Shown: positions 23,209 to 33,978 of the stretch, piece after piece
Layout of the letters: the number at the start of each line of letters is the position of its first letter
How positions within the stretch are numbered: position 1 is the first letter of the stretch
From: Aurelia coerulea
Lineage: Eukaryota > Cnidaria > Scyphozoa > Semaeostomeae > Ulmaridae
DNA length: 64,000 bases
Direction of reading: 5' to 3'
Assembly: GCA_039566865.1 (NCBI GenBank)
Contig: CM076944.1
Coordinates: 22,218,501-22,282,500 of the forward strand
Program-made: the position numbers and the translations under genes
Notes under the pieces: generated by a model
The model's database searches: none
What the model was told of the DNA's origin: nothing
Seen by the model: the letters and a program-made list of their open reading frames with translations, nothing else

Positions 23209-23869
23209 TAAATTTCATAGTGGACATGTCCGTTTCCCTCCTCTGCGGCCTGTGAAAGCAAATATGAAACTCAGAACTCAGAGAAGAAAGCAACGCCAAC
23301 CAGAGCTACCGGGGAAAAGTATGAGTGCTATTGCAAGGAACAATAAATGGCTTTCCTACCTATCAATCATTTTAAGCAGGTCCCCAAGTGTTGCACCACT
23401 GATTAAAATGTGATGGCTCATCGATTTTTCAACCTTTGAGATGACGAATCAACAGGAATTCTTGACGTAACGTAAGTGATCTTGCCATCGGGTGCCCTGA
23501 GTATCCGAGCATTCTCTTGGGCCTAAGCCACCATAATGGTGCAACTGTGTGCTGCATGAGCTCAAGATATGTCCCATGGTCGAACCTCGTTTTCGTCAGG
23601 CATCTTGAAAGCATTCCAATTCATCGCAATGGCTCCTTTACCAACCTTCCTCATTCCAAAAAAGTGGGATTTTAAATGTAGGCCGCTCAGACCTCTCTGC
23701 ATTAACAGTGATATTATAGGGAGACGAAATCAAAATTTGTCCCAAGATTAAAGGAAGAATTTAGGAAGAGTAGAGGATCATACTCATAGTATTCAAAAAT
23801 TTTGCTTCATATTGTAAAAACTATTTCCTTTATGAAAGCATTCCAAAAGGGCGATACCCCTCTAGTTTT
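23209..23869. other. Anonymous intergenic DNA
   Basis: No recognisable gene or repeat. Confidence 0.45.
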
Positions 23870-25145
23870 TGATTAATCAACGAATGAAAGAAACAGTCAG
23901 TCGTTATCGCATCCCTCAATCAACCAAAAAAGCCCATTCCTTGTTCGATTCACAAACTGTTTAGAATAAAATTCCCTTTCATTGGAGACTCCCCTCGAAG
24001 CGCTCCGTGGTAGCGAGCATATCTGTTCCCCTCCTCTAGGATGGGCGAAATTAAATGAGAAACTCTGAGTAAGACATAACCCTCATTGCCCTCATGTCCC
24101 CTCTACTGCCTCCGCCTGCGGTATCTCTGGAGAAGGGAACCAATTTGAAAGCAAATGAAATGTTGGAAGATCGTTTCTTTTTTTCGCTCTATGCCCCTGC
24201 GAAGAAATTTGCGATCCCATTTGAGCCGTCCCCCCCCCCACTCCGCCGCCCCCTGAAGCCTTCCTTGGTAAAGAAGAAATCCATGATATTTTCTGTTGGA
24301 TTTCTTTGTATGCCTTCAAGGGCCTTGGCCTAGACTTATGGCGTGATTCCTTGAATTCGTTCTATGTTTTGTGACTGCGCGAAGCGAAGCGTAGCGTCCA
24401 TTTAGACGGGATGATCTTATAAGTCTTATCAGATGTCAACTGTGAAAGGCCTGATGTGAAAGGCAATGCGTCATTGGAAAGGATTTCAATAATGACTACA
24501 CTCAATTCAATCAGCTTGTTCTAATTGCTTCAAATTTAACAATGCACAATTGTTATGGTTGAATGAACGACAGACTCACGACCGTTTTGAAAGCCATTAC
24601 GACGAACGCCCTAATATTTCAATGTGGTCTAATCACACAAACAACAGGATATGACTGCTGCTTCGTTATTGAAAGTGTATAATCCGGAGCAGTGGAACAA
24701 TAGGAACCTTCGAATGTCAGTCCCTTGCACCTTTGCATGATCTCCCTTTCCCATTGGAAGCCCCCATTAAAATTCCCCTGTTCTCTCCTCTCGAGCCAAC
24801 AATATTTTAGCTGGAAAAAGAAGCCGATCTATGAAACTCTGCCCTTGCCCTTTCAAAAGAAAAAGTGGGAGTACGACACAGCTCCAATGTATAATTGGTC
24901 CGCCAATTATGATATGTCTAAAGATCATTCCCTTGTACACAGAAAACTGAAAGGGATTCCGCCAATCCTTTGATGTTACCGAATTCGCCCCTTACCCTGA
25001 TTTCGGGGCGAATTTGAGAAAACGAAATCTCTATTGCACCCCGTAGAGGGAAGACGAAGATATTTGGAAAGTTTAGCGAGGATCAGCGCAATGGTGCTCG
25101 AGTTTTACGCCACACCAAATTCGCTTCACGTTTTAATAATATAGA
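23870..25145. repeat. Dispersed repeat block B (pairs with 17640-19945)
   Basis: A shorter, diverged copy of block A. The best-conserved part is 24890-25145, which matches 19685-19945 (GATATGTCTAAAGATCATTC, GATTCCGCCAATCCTTTGAT and GAAGACGAAGATATTTGGAA). It ends where a MITE fragment begins. Confidence 0.8.
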
Positions 25146-25264
25146 TAATCGCAATCTTGGTGTAGGAGTTCTTCTTGCTGATAAGAGTTTTTTGAGCGGT
25201 TTGTGGTCAATTACTAATTGTGAATTCTCTGTCATACAAATAATAATGAAACTCCCGTGTTGAC

Positions 25265-25423
25265 TAACATGCTGCTCTCAAAGCACCAATACCAACAAAC
25301 AAGGTATCCATTTTCAAGTTAACTATCGAGGAACATTTTGCGAGTGATTAGCCATGGATTAAAGCTAAATTCACAGCACTTAGAGTCAACCAAATCCGTA
25401 TACATTTTTTTTGGGACACCCGG
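25265..25423. mobile_element. Right end of a CCGGGTGTCCC MITE
   Basis: The segment matches the right arm of the MITE that ends at 49328 (AGCACCAATACCAACAAAC, CAAGTTAACTATC, TTTGGGACACCCGG) and is followed by TA. The left part is missing or too diverged to see. Confidence 0.75.
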
Positions 25424-26056
25424 TACTTCTCACGTCATTATCTTTTAGATCATAAATCATTGCGTATCTATTCAAGTATGATTCCAATCAAATAAGCTTA
25501 ATACTAATGACACAATTAGCAGTCAAACGTCGAATTTGAATTTCAGAACTACTAACTATAGAAGCATAATTTTGATACGAACATGATGCTGATGACTTGG
25601 TCTTACCAATGGACGCAGCAGAATTTTTAAGAAATTACCTAGGAAAGCATAAAATTGACATCAAATGCCAAATAACTGCTTTACGGCAAGTCTTTGATCC
25701 AATTTGTAGAACAATTGCGTGAGTTCGTGTCGAATTCCATGCAATATCAGGTGTAGACTATTTCAAATAGAGGTCAAGCACTTTCAAAAGAAGCTAAAAT
25801 GGGGAATTTTGTGAGTCACGTAATTCATGGCATCCCTCCAAGTCAAGGGGGTTGCTTGCAAGATTTCACTTCAGTGATCTGACGGTGAAATCATGGGTGG
25901 CAAGACGCCACAGAATGTCGCAGTATTAGACCTGAAAGAAGCTTATTTGAGCTGAGAAGGATAAACACAAGGAGGATACAAGGGTGATTTATAATATCTA
26001 TTTAAAACCTATTTAGTTCATTCGCGGGAACCTAAATTTATCCCAGTGGCGGATTG

Positions 26057-26148
26057 GCCCACCGGCCCACCGGCCCACCGGCCCACCGGCCCACCGGCCC
26101 ACCGGCCCACCGGCCCACCGGCCCACCGGCCCACCGGCCCACCGGCCC
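26057..26148. repeat. GCCCACCG octamer minisatellite
   Basis: About 11 near-perfect tandem copies of the 8-bp unit GCCCACCG, starting within the terminal repeat of the hAT-like unit. The array probably grew from the GGCCCACC word at the element's end. Confidence 0.97.
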
Positions 26149-26714
26149 CCCTCAGAAGAGGCTGCAAGTTTCAAAAATTTCCAGGACGCACTTTGTCAAC
26201 TGCTCCACTTTGGGGGCACGCAAAAATTGGATTGTGAAAAACTGAAAGCTTTTGCCCGATAATTTTCATGAGAGTGTTCATTGATAGAAAACTGCAAAAA
26301 TAATTTTGAGAATTTCAAAGTTTCAAATTCTGCTCTGGTAAGATGGTATGGCGATAGGCATTCTAAGCCAAAGAACAGATGTTTACTCCAAAAACTTCCC
26401 TGTGGGTGCTTATTCATAAAACTACTGTTACAAATGATAATTCAATTTTAGCATCGGCAAACCTGGGATTGGGAGAAGCGTTCTAAGCCAAAGTAGAGGG
26501 TTTTTCCTCATAAATTTTCCTGGGGACTTCGCCCCCAGACCCCTCATTTTGATACTCCATCAGTTAATTTCCCCTGACAACACTGCAGGGGGGGGTCAGA
26601 AAAGGGTTCCTCAACAGTTTGAGAAACGAAAACATTATAGATCGTCTGGCCCACAATACAAAAAAGGTAAAAAAATTACTTTTATAAAGTAGAGACAATG
26701 TAAAGATTTTAATC

Positions 26715-27398
26715 ATGCCAATAAGAAGATATATCGTGAGACACTGTCCTTTGGTATGGATGTTCCATAGCAGAAAGATGAATAACAAGATCAATAGGTT
26801 GCATGAGAGAGCCTTACGAATTGCGTATAAAGACTATACTTCCAGCTTTGAAACCTTATTAGAAAAAGATAGATCTATAACAATACATCAGAAAAATGTA
26901 CAATTGCTAATGACTGAAATGTTTAAAACTACTAATAATTTAAACCCCAGTTTTATGGACGAAATTTTCCTGCAAAGAAGTCTCGCATATAATTTGAGAA
27001 ATACCAATACTTTCTTACTTCCTATGGTACATACAGTTAATCATGGTACTGAAACAATCCGATACAGAGGGCTGCGTATTTGGCACTCTCTTCCTCAGGA
27101 AATTAAGGATTCAAATTCTGTGCATCAATTTAAGAATAAAATCAAACATTGGACCAATGAAGGCTGCGACTGCAGACTTTGCAAGCAGTACATTCATCAA
27201 CTCGGCTTTCTGTGATTTTATACCTTTTTAATATGAACTTTGTAATTTGATTTGAACATTGTAATTTGATTTGAACTTTGTAATTTTATTGACTAGTTTT
27301 ACTTGTATATATATATATTTCTGTATTTAATTTGTTGGCTTGGATTAGCTTTGAATTAGTTATGTAAGTTGCCAACGTAAAACAAATTGATAATAATA

Positions 27399-27449
<51 letters not shown>
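26715..27449 (+). pseudogene. LINE 3' end with (TAA)n tail
   Basis: The frame 26715-27215 encodes the post-RT region of a CR1/Jockey-like ORF2: CPLVWMFHSRKMNNKINRLH, a RALR block, a RYRGLRIWHSLPQEIKDS block and a CDCRLCK ending with LGFL. It matches the copies at 10121 and 30141. A 3' untranslated region follows, and about 20 TAA triplets (27388-27449) form the tail, as is usual for this LINE type. The reverse transcriptase is missing, so the copy is 5'-truncated near 26720. Confidence 0.88.
27388..27449. repeat. (TAA)n tail
   Basis: An almost uninterrupted run of TAA triplets closing the LINE copy. In the window's other LINE of this type (10497-10507) it is short, so here it has expanded. 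Confidence 0.97.
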
Positions 27450-28104
27450 TATGCCTCATTTTCAAAGAAAGTGAGTTTACCTTGGCTATTGATAAGGAAT
27501 CGAGGAAATGCGACGAATTTTGCCCCTGACCACACACTCATCATCGAGGCCACACCCACTTAGGGCCCCTTTAACTCGTTCATGGCCGGTGCAAAAATCA
27601 GAGCCAGTCCGCCACTGACCACAGAGGAAAATACTTTTCTGCGGAGGAGATATTACGCTAGCTCGTCCGCAGTGGTAAAGAATATTTTCCTCCGCGAAAG
27701 GAACTGAACTGCGGCAATCAAGAATATCTGTGGCGTCTTGCCACCCATGATTTCACTGTCAGATCACTGAAGTGAAATCTTGCAAGCAACCCCCTTGACT
27801 TGGAGGGATGCCATGAATTACGTGACTCACAGAATTTCCCATTTTAGCTTCTTTTGAAAGTGTTTGACATTTATTTGAAATAGTCTACACCTGATATTGC
27901 ATGGAATTCGACACGAACTCACGCAATTGTTCTACAAATTGGATCAAAGACTTGCCGTAAAGCAGTTATTTGGCATTTGATGTCGATTTTATGCTTTCCT
28001 AGGCAATTTCTTAAAAATTCTGCTGCGTCCATTGGTAAGACCAAGTCATCAGCATCATGTTCGTATCAAAATTATGCTTCTATAGTTAGTAGTTCTGAAG
28101 TTCC

Positions 28105-28506
28105 CCCTTTTACAGATTCCCCCTTTTACAGATTTTGAAAAGCTGCATTATTTTCGTTTAGATAGGAAATATCAACTTTCTAATGCCAGATTCGAGATTT
28201 GCGTGCAAAGATCTTCAATATGATGCGTTGTACTTCCAATTTCGACGTTTGGTTGTCATATTCCTCCTTTTACAGATTTCGAACGAAATCTGTTTTGTTG
28301 GATTTATTTTTGCTCGCCCATAAGAGGAAATGAAAAGATTTTCTATTATGGTATACAGTGTTGGCCACAGTTTCATAAAAAAATATATAGAAAATTGGGG
28401 AATGTGTAGTTTCCATGTTCCCCCTTTTACAGATTCCCCGATTCCCCGATTCCCCGATGATTCCCCGATTCCCCGTTCCCCGGTTCCCCGTTCCCCCTTT
28501 TACAGA
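28105..28506. repeat. TTCCCCCTTTTACAGATT repeats and GATTCCCC array
   Basis: The phrase TTCCCCCTTTTACAGAT occurs at about 28101, 28119, 28413 and 28491, with a variant at 28261. Between 28435 and 28492 the octamer GATTCCCC is repeated with GTTCCCC variants. The array starts exactly at the right edge of the long inverted repeat. No protein is encoded. Confidence 0.85.
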
Positions 28507-28598
28507 TAGCCAATTTGAATTTGATGTGTAGACCAGCCTAACAGAAAACGAAGCCACGAATACATGATGACTATGATAATTATGATGAAGGATTTGAT

Positions 28599-28870
28599 TT
28601 GCCAGGTGCGATACACAGAAAGCAAATTGACGAAAAGAGCAAGCTGCCATCCTTTTCTGATGCCTTGCAACTGCTATGTCATCCCACGTACCATCTAATG
28701 GATGCATATCCCATCTTAGGGATCGTTTATGCTATTGCAGTTGCCATTCCTGTGAGCTCATCAACCGCTGAGCATTCGTTTTCCTTGTCGCGGATACGCT
28801 CAACGATGGTTCAAGAGCTCCTTGAGGGCCTTCTGATGAAAGCGTTTGCAAAAAAGATTTTTCTCTTTGA
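28599..28870 (+). pseudogene. hAT transposase C-terminal dimerisation domain fragment
   Basis: The peptide around 28660-28850 reads AYPILGIVYAIAVAIPVSSS followed by TAEHSFSLSRIRSTM and a LLEGLLMKA end. This matches the hAT family C-terminal dimerisation region, usually IPVSSA-AERSFS-LKRIKT-LRSTM-..RLSGLALL. The lysine-rich loop before RSTM is shortened. The catalytic core is absent upstream, where the GATTCCCC array lies. The frame stays open to 29069, but the later part has no recognisable domain. A decayed remnant. Confidence 0.75.
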
Positions 28871-29479
28871 CAGTTTAGAATTAGAAAGAAGTTTTCGAGA
28901 ACTTTCAATAGCATTCTATCATGAAAAACTGGTATTGACTTGCTTCCCTTGCAAAGAAAATCTGTATTGGTATGAACAAATGAACTGGAATAGACGAATT
29001 CAGCTAACGCTGCTATCACTTGGTCAAAGGGACTCATACCATTACTCTTGCAAAGTGGGCCCCCTTTAAGCCCACATAGAGTGGTTCCGTATTTACCCAT
29101 CAAATTGTTAGAAGTTAGTTTTCAACCAATAAGACAGCTGTGGTTTTTGCATCCAAAAAAACGGTTGATACGGCCTAGGTTCTCGTTGCTGCAATGGATC
29201 TATTTTGTTTCTATAGAAGAAGATTACTGCTTGAAAGGTACGTTGTCTGTGATGGGTAGGTTAGGAATACATTATCTTTTGTACTAAAAGTTTACTTTTC
29301 AATGTTTAAGCTCCAAGTGATTTTATTGTGTGTACGAGAACTCCCGCTTGTTTATGCCGTTATGAAACACGGGACCCACTTTATAAGAGTAATGGGACCC
29401 ATAATGGGGACCCACTTTATAAGAGTCCCTATTGAGCAACTGATATCAACAAATCAAAGAACACGGTGAAACAAGGAAT
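28871..29479. other. Anonymous DNA with a short direct repeat
   Basis: The phrase GGGACCCACTTTATAAGAGT occurs at 29370 and, as GGGGACCCACTTTATAAGAG, at 29406, giving a direct repeat of about 36-bp period. No gene is recognised. Confidence 0.45.
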
Positions 29480-30895
29480 GATAAGTCATAAGTGTATAAC
29501 GAATTAAAGAAAGCTGATGTCTCCTCGATTTTCAAAAACGACGATTCCAGCTGGAAAGGAAATTTCAGGCCAATTAGTGCCTTGTCAGCTCTATCCAAAG
29601 TTTATGAAAGAGTTATGGGAATACAAATGGACAGTCATTTTGCTACAATACTATCTCACCTACTGTCTGGCTTTAGGCAAGGATACAGTACTCAACATGG
29701 CTTATTTCGTGTTGTCGAATCCTGGAAAAAATGTCTTGATACCAAAGGCAAAGGCATTGTTGGTACTATCCTGATGGATTTGTCCAAAGCATATGATTGC
29801 ATACCCCATGATCTACTCATAGCGAAGTTAGAGGCTTACGGATTTGAGACTAGTGCTTTGAAGTTGGTATACAGTTACCTAACTAATCGAAAACAGAGAG
29901 TGAAAGTAGGCTCAGCATACAGCACTTTTCAAAGCATTTCCACAGGCGTTCCACAAGGGTCTGTACTTGGACCTCTGCTTTTCAATATCTTCATAAACGA
30001 TCTGTTCTTCACAGATTTGGAATCTGAGATATGCAATTTTGCTGACGATACAACAATTTATGCATGTGACACATCTGTAGATGCTGTCATAATGAAATTA
30101 GAGGACGATTTAAAAAAGCTCCGAGATTGGTTTAAAAATAATGGAATGTCTCAACGTCGGTGGACAACAAATAAAGCAGAGCGAGCAGGTAAAGCTCCTC
30201 GGCGTACAAATCGACAACTCTTTAACATTTGACGCCCACGTCAAGGAGTTATGTCGAAAAATAAACCAAAAATTATGTGCGTTCTCAAGAATAAGACCAT
30301 TCCTCGATGAAGAGAAAGCTAAAATGCTACTAACATCAATTGTCATGTCAAACTTTTCATATTGTCCCTTGATATGGCTATTTTGTAGCAAAACTGCTAA
30401 CAAAGATATAAATAGGACAAATAAACGTGCCTTGAGGGTTTTGTACGGAGATTATGACTCATCATTTGACCAACTTTTAGCCAGGGCTGAAAGCGTTACA
30501 GTTCACCAGAAGAATCTGCAAAGTCTTATGATAGAAATTTATAAGACCATGAACCATCTTAACCCTTCATATATTTGGGAGTTCTTTGATAAAAAGGATA
30601 TACCTTACAATCTCCGCACCAAAGAGCCATGCAGGCTTCCATCAGCACAGTCACATCGATATGGACTAAATTCTCTTTCGTTTAGAGGTAGTCTCCTGTG
30701 GAACACTCTAGATGATGAACTAAAGGGAGCTGATAACTTAAGTTTTAAAGGGGGGATCAAAGAATGGGATGGCAAAAGATGTAATTGTTTAATTTGTAAA
30801 TAGTTTTGTTATATTGTAAATAGTTGATTTAAATTAGTTTTTAGTAACTATGTACATATCAACTTTAAATAATAATATATATATATGTAGAAAGG
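29480..30895 (+). pseudogene. LINE ORF2 with reverse transcriptase, 5'-truncated and frameshifted
   Basis: Two overlapping frames (29492-30232 and 30141-30803) make up a CR1/Jockey-like LINE ORF2 without its endonuclease. RT landmarks in order: FRPISALSALSKVYERVM, a GFRQGYSTQHGL block, MDLSKAYDC, GVPQGSVLGPLLF and the catalytic FADD (in NFADDTTIYA). The second frame carries LLGVQIDNSLTFDAHV, the post-RT region, and a CNCLICK ending. The frame switch near 30150 coincides with a loss of roughly 20 codons after the RT. It starts without an ATG and cannot make a full protein. The 3' tail is AT-rich with a short ATAT run. Confidence 0.9.
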
Positions 30896-30949
30896 GGCGC
30901 CACTTTGACCTATTGCCCCCCCCCTCTGTGATCTCATCCCCAGCACCCC

Positions 30950-32250
30950 ACTGAACACAAGACGTTTTCATTGGAAACAAGCTTCATGTTAGGAATGTTG
31001 TTAATGTTATGTGTCTTGATTCCTCTCCTCTGCTAAATCTAGCTGGTGATACCCTTCTTTCAAATGAATCTTGGAGATGCATTTTGCATTGTGCAGCTCT
31101 GGGAGGATTCTTCAACTTTTGGAATCTGGCTTCTTTCTCTTATTACGGCTTCATTGGCCCTTCTCATGTCTAAACATAATCTTATAGTCCCATTTGGGTT
31201 TGGTACTACTACTATCGGATTTATCCAGGTGCGTGTACTTTTAATTTTCTCTATGCAATCATTCATCATCAATATTTCTTGTTCTGCAGAAACTTTTTTC
31301 TTGTAACGGGTGTCCCAACATGATGTATTATTGTTTGATTGCTTATATCTCCATAACCAAGAAACCGATTTTCAAAAGCTTTATTTTATCCGATTGCCAA
31401 AAGGCTAAATTGTATTTGAGGATGTTTGCTGTGGTTTAGGTCGATTTCTTCATGTCGAAAAGGAGATCGATACAGCTGTTCAAATTCAAGCCTTAGGTGG
31501 GTGGAAAGAAACGGCCTTCTTTGCCAGTCAACATTTTAGATGTGATACACAGGCTAAACTTACATGTCGTTCATAGAATGTATGGCTTTCAGAGAATACG
31601 AATTCAGTTAATACTGAGTTCAGAGAATACCAATACGAGTTTAGCCCTTTTTATCACATCTAAAATGTTGACTAGAAAAATAAGCCGTTTCTTTCTAATG
31701 CCATCTAAGGCTTGAATTTGAGCAAGTTTATCGATCTTCTTTTCGACATGAAAACGCTGTGTTAAAACCACAACCAACATCTTAACATAAAATGTAGTCT
31801 TTAGGCACTCAAATAAAACAAAGTCTTTGAAATTCGGTTGATTGGTTATGGACATGTAAGCAATCAAACAATAAGACATCATTTTGGGACACCCGGTATT
31901 GTATGAGGTGGTAATTTTCTGACTGGCTGCTGAACTGGAGTGATATTCTCATCAATGTGTAACTTTAACTTGTAATCTTTGAATTTACCCATGCCTTCAA
32001 AAACTTCTTTGTTGTTATCTAGAACTTTCTGAATCTTTGGGTTCATCTTGTGCTCAGTCGATTTATCTTGATTGATTTCATTTACTGATTTATGAAGTGA
32101 GCTTGCTGGATGATCAGCTTGTAAACCTAGAGCTAGGCCTACTCTTAAAAGATCTAATTTTCTTGCTGTCTTTTGTCTTAGCAATGCTCCTTCTGTGCCT
32201 TCTGAGACATTAGAATTTTGCTTGGGTTTCTTTTTCAAATGCTTCATATG
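30950..32250 (-). pseudogene. Antisense Ty3/Gypsy pol fragment split by a MITE
   Basis: On the minus strand, 32247-31899 encodes the region before the RT (FEGMGKFKDYKLKLHIDENI, then PVQQPVRKLPPH), and 31303-31060 continues with WINPIVVVPNPNGTIRLCLD and MRRANEAVIRER. Beyond that the frame shifts and the remnants of the LDL-GYHQ and TTF-TH blocks can still be followed to about 30950. The 591-bp MITE at 31306 splits it. LTRs, integrase and the YxDD box are missing. It is a different lineage from the element at 44962-49014. Confidence 0.82.
31306..31896. mobile_element. Palindromic TA-flanked MITE inside Gypsy pol
   Basis: The ends are ACGGGTGTCCCAACATGATG and the inverse, with TA at 31304-31305 and 31897-31898. 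The two halves are inverted copies over almost the whole length (for example GTTTGATTGCTTATAT against CATGTAAGCAATCAAAC, and GATGTGATA-type text near the centre). Insertion interrupted an antisense Gypsy pol frame that remains collinear on both sides. Confidence 0.88.
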
Positions 32251-32948
32251 AATTTCCCTCTAGTCTTTTAGTCTCGACTGTGACGTCATAGATTTAGTAA
32301 ATTGCTAATGTAAGCAAATATGAATAGATCTTAGGTATAATAAATGAAAGTACTCATCGAGACAATTGAATGGTATATTGTTGAAATTCAGTAACGAAGA
32401 AAGAAATAAGAGCCATTTAAAAATGTCTATGTGACCGCTCTCAAAATTTGGGCATGTCGGGCTGGAGTGGTCAGGTGGTCAAAATTAGGTTTTAAAATCT
32501 TTATTTTCTGATTGCCAATTAAATTCTAGTAAAATTCAGGAAGTTTCAGCGCTATTATAGCTAGCATCGTTCGGGAGCTCTTGAAAAAATTCGGTAGGCA
32601 ACCCAGTATTTCGCTGCGTGAAGATATCCTTCATAAAAGTTGGATTTAGATCAAGTCTTGTTTTGAAAATATCAGCCATAAGCAACTGTAAGGTTCTTAT
32701 ATGGATGGGCACAGAATTTTGTTTGCTCCAGGAGAAAACCTAAGTCATGTCCGTAATCTTTCTGTGCGATGGCAAAGCCCTTTCATGGATGTGATTTATT
32801 CTTTGATTAATTGCTCTGTCACAGAACACCCAAAAAAGTAAACTATAGCTAAAATGGGGTAATATGAAAGCACGCATTAGCTACTGCAGTTTGTCTGCGT
32901 CCGTGTAGCAGAATATTAGGGAAAAAGTATGAAGTCTTTGAATGACTA
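32251..32948. other. Anonymous intergenic DNA
   Basis: Nothing identifiable in about 700 bp. Confidence 0.45.
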
Positions 32949-33130
32949 CCGGGTGCGCCAAAATAAACTATGCACATTTGGCAGGCCACAATAAATCATA
33001 CACTGGACCGATTTTGATGATTTATGACTTAATCGTTAGCAGAAAGCCTGAATTAGATGCTGAGATTTTTGCAGTTTTTTTCATTTTCAATTTTTAGAGC
33101 AAGAAGCGAGTTTCTTAAAATTTTTTGTTT
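32949..33130. mobile_element. Left end of a MITE with CCGGGTG terminal repeat
   Basis: After TA at 32948, CCGGGTGCGCCAAAATAAAC starts a segment in the style of the other CCGGGTG..C-ended MITEs. No matching right end is found, and the segment is cut off where the inverted arm at 33136 begins. Confidence 0.45.
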
Positions 33131-33193
33131 TTAAGCATGGGTAGTTAGACACTGCTGGTGTGCTTCTATGGAGAAGAGCTGGATAATATGTAT

Positions 33194-33310
33194 CTGCGGG
33201 GGAAATTTTTTACAGTGCTGCGGAGGAGATACCTGCGGGGGAAATTTTTTACTGTACTGTGGAGGAGATATTTGCGGGGGAAATTTTTATAGTACTGTGG
33301 AGGAGATATC
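33194..33310. repeat. 40-bp tandem repeat, three copies
   Basis: TGCGGGGGAAATTTTT...GGAGGAGATA units start at 33194, 33234 and 33273. The opposite arm at 40050-40090 has a single unit, so the amplification happened in this arm only. Confidence 0.93.
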
Positions 33311-33422
33311 GGAAGCGAAAAGAGAAGGAGAGAGAAGAATGGGAAGGCAACCTCCAATGTCTTCCTACAGCGATTTTTCTCATGATGCTCGTAACAAAAC
33401 ACGCGACCGAAAACAAAGGATT

Positions 33423-33450
33423 GCCCTACCTCTGACGTCAGAGGTAGGGC
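33423..33450. promoter_or_regulatory. 28-bp perfect palindrome around TGACGTCA
   Basis: A perfect inverted repeat of 14-bp half-sites is centred on TGACGTCA, the consensus binding site of CREB/ATF bZIP factors. It lies about 180 bp upstream of a possible short first exon. The regulatory role is inference. The palindrome could equally be a small foldback remnant. Confidence 0.4.
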
Positions 33451-33630
33451 AGCACTAGGAAACACTCCATGATTGACAGCTATAGAGACGGGGGCGCTAT
33501 TTTTGCTCGACGCGCCTCGTTTTGGCTCACAGCGCAAGCAAAAAAGGCGGCAATTTCTAAAAATATCTATCACGCAGCAGATGTCGGCCATAGAGAAAAT
33601 ATCGATGAAGGCCTAGACTAGACAGCGCAC

Positions 33631-33662
33631 ATGATGGCATTTTTCAAGGATTTAGAAAAGAG
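33631..33662 (+). CDS. Possible short first exon with 5' splice site
   Basis: ATGATGGCATTTTTCAAGG opens a frame encoding MMAFFKDLEKR that runs into AAGAG/GTGAGT, an excellent match to the animal splice-donor consensus. The upstream 200 bp are relatively CpG-rich and contain the CRE-like palindrome. No matching second exon could be identified, and a hAT element follows at 33979. This is a weak candidate based on the donor site and start context only. Confidence 0.25.
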
Positions 33663-33978
33663 GTGAGTGAATTTAGCATCATAAGATAATTTTGTAGGGA
33701 GAATAAAGTTTATTATTCATAAAGTGCCATATCCATACCCCTGCCTAAAAGTGTCAGTGAAATTCAACCTGTTTAAATATGAACATCCCAAAAAGTTGCA
33801 GTAAAATCGATCAATGGGCAAGCTCCAAGCCCCAGTGGTGCATGCTCTGAACTGCATTAAAAATAATACCAAGAGCAAAGCAAAGCATGGAAGAGCAAAA
33901 GAACGAAGGTGTTTAAAGCCCTCAGTGCCTTAGAGTGAAGCTTCGTGAATGCACATCAAAGATTATCATAACTTTAAA

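Larger units (their letters stand above)
26044..27617. mobile_element. hAT-like unit inside the inverted repeat
   Basis: CAGTGGCGGATTGGCCC at the left faces GAGCCAGTCCGCCACTG at the right. CAGTGGCGGA ends are common in hAT elements. The flanking octamers (ATTTATCC and ACCACAGA) do not match, so the target duplication is lost or the ends belong to different copies. It contains the GCCCACCG array, hAT-like GGGGACTTCGCCCCCAGACCCC text near 26523 and a LINE tail. Confidence 0.5.
25542..28099. mobile_element. Long inverted-repeat (foldback-like) element
   Basis: The left arm 25542-25915 and right arm 27727-28099 are inverted copies, about 374 bp each, with roughly 97 per cent apparent identity (for example TTCAGAACTACTAACTATAG at the outer edge and TGGCAAGACGCCACAGA at the inner edge). 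The 1.8-kb interior holds a hAT-like unit, an 8-bp minisatellite and a LINE tail, none encoding a transposase for the arms. No target duplication was found. It may be a foldback transposon or an inverted duplication opened by later insertions. Confidence 0.8.

Noticed and set aside
27286..27559. Poly-leucine and poly-isoleucine frames
   Set aside because: They are translations of the TAA microsatellite tail.
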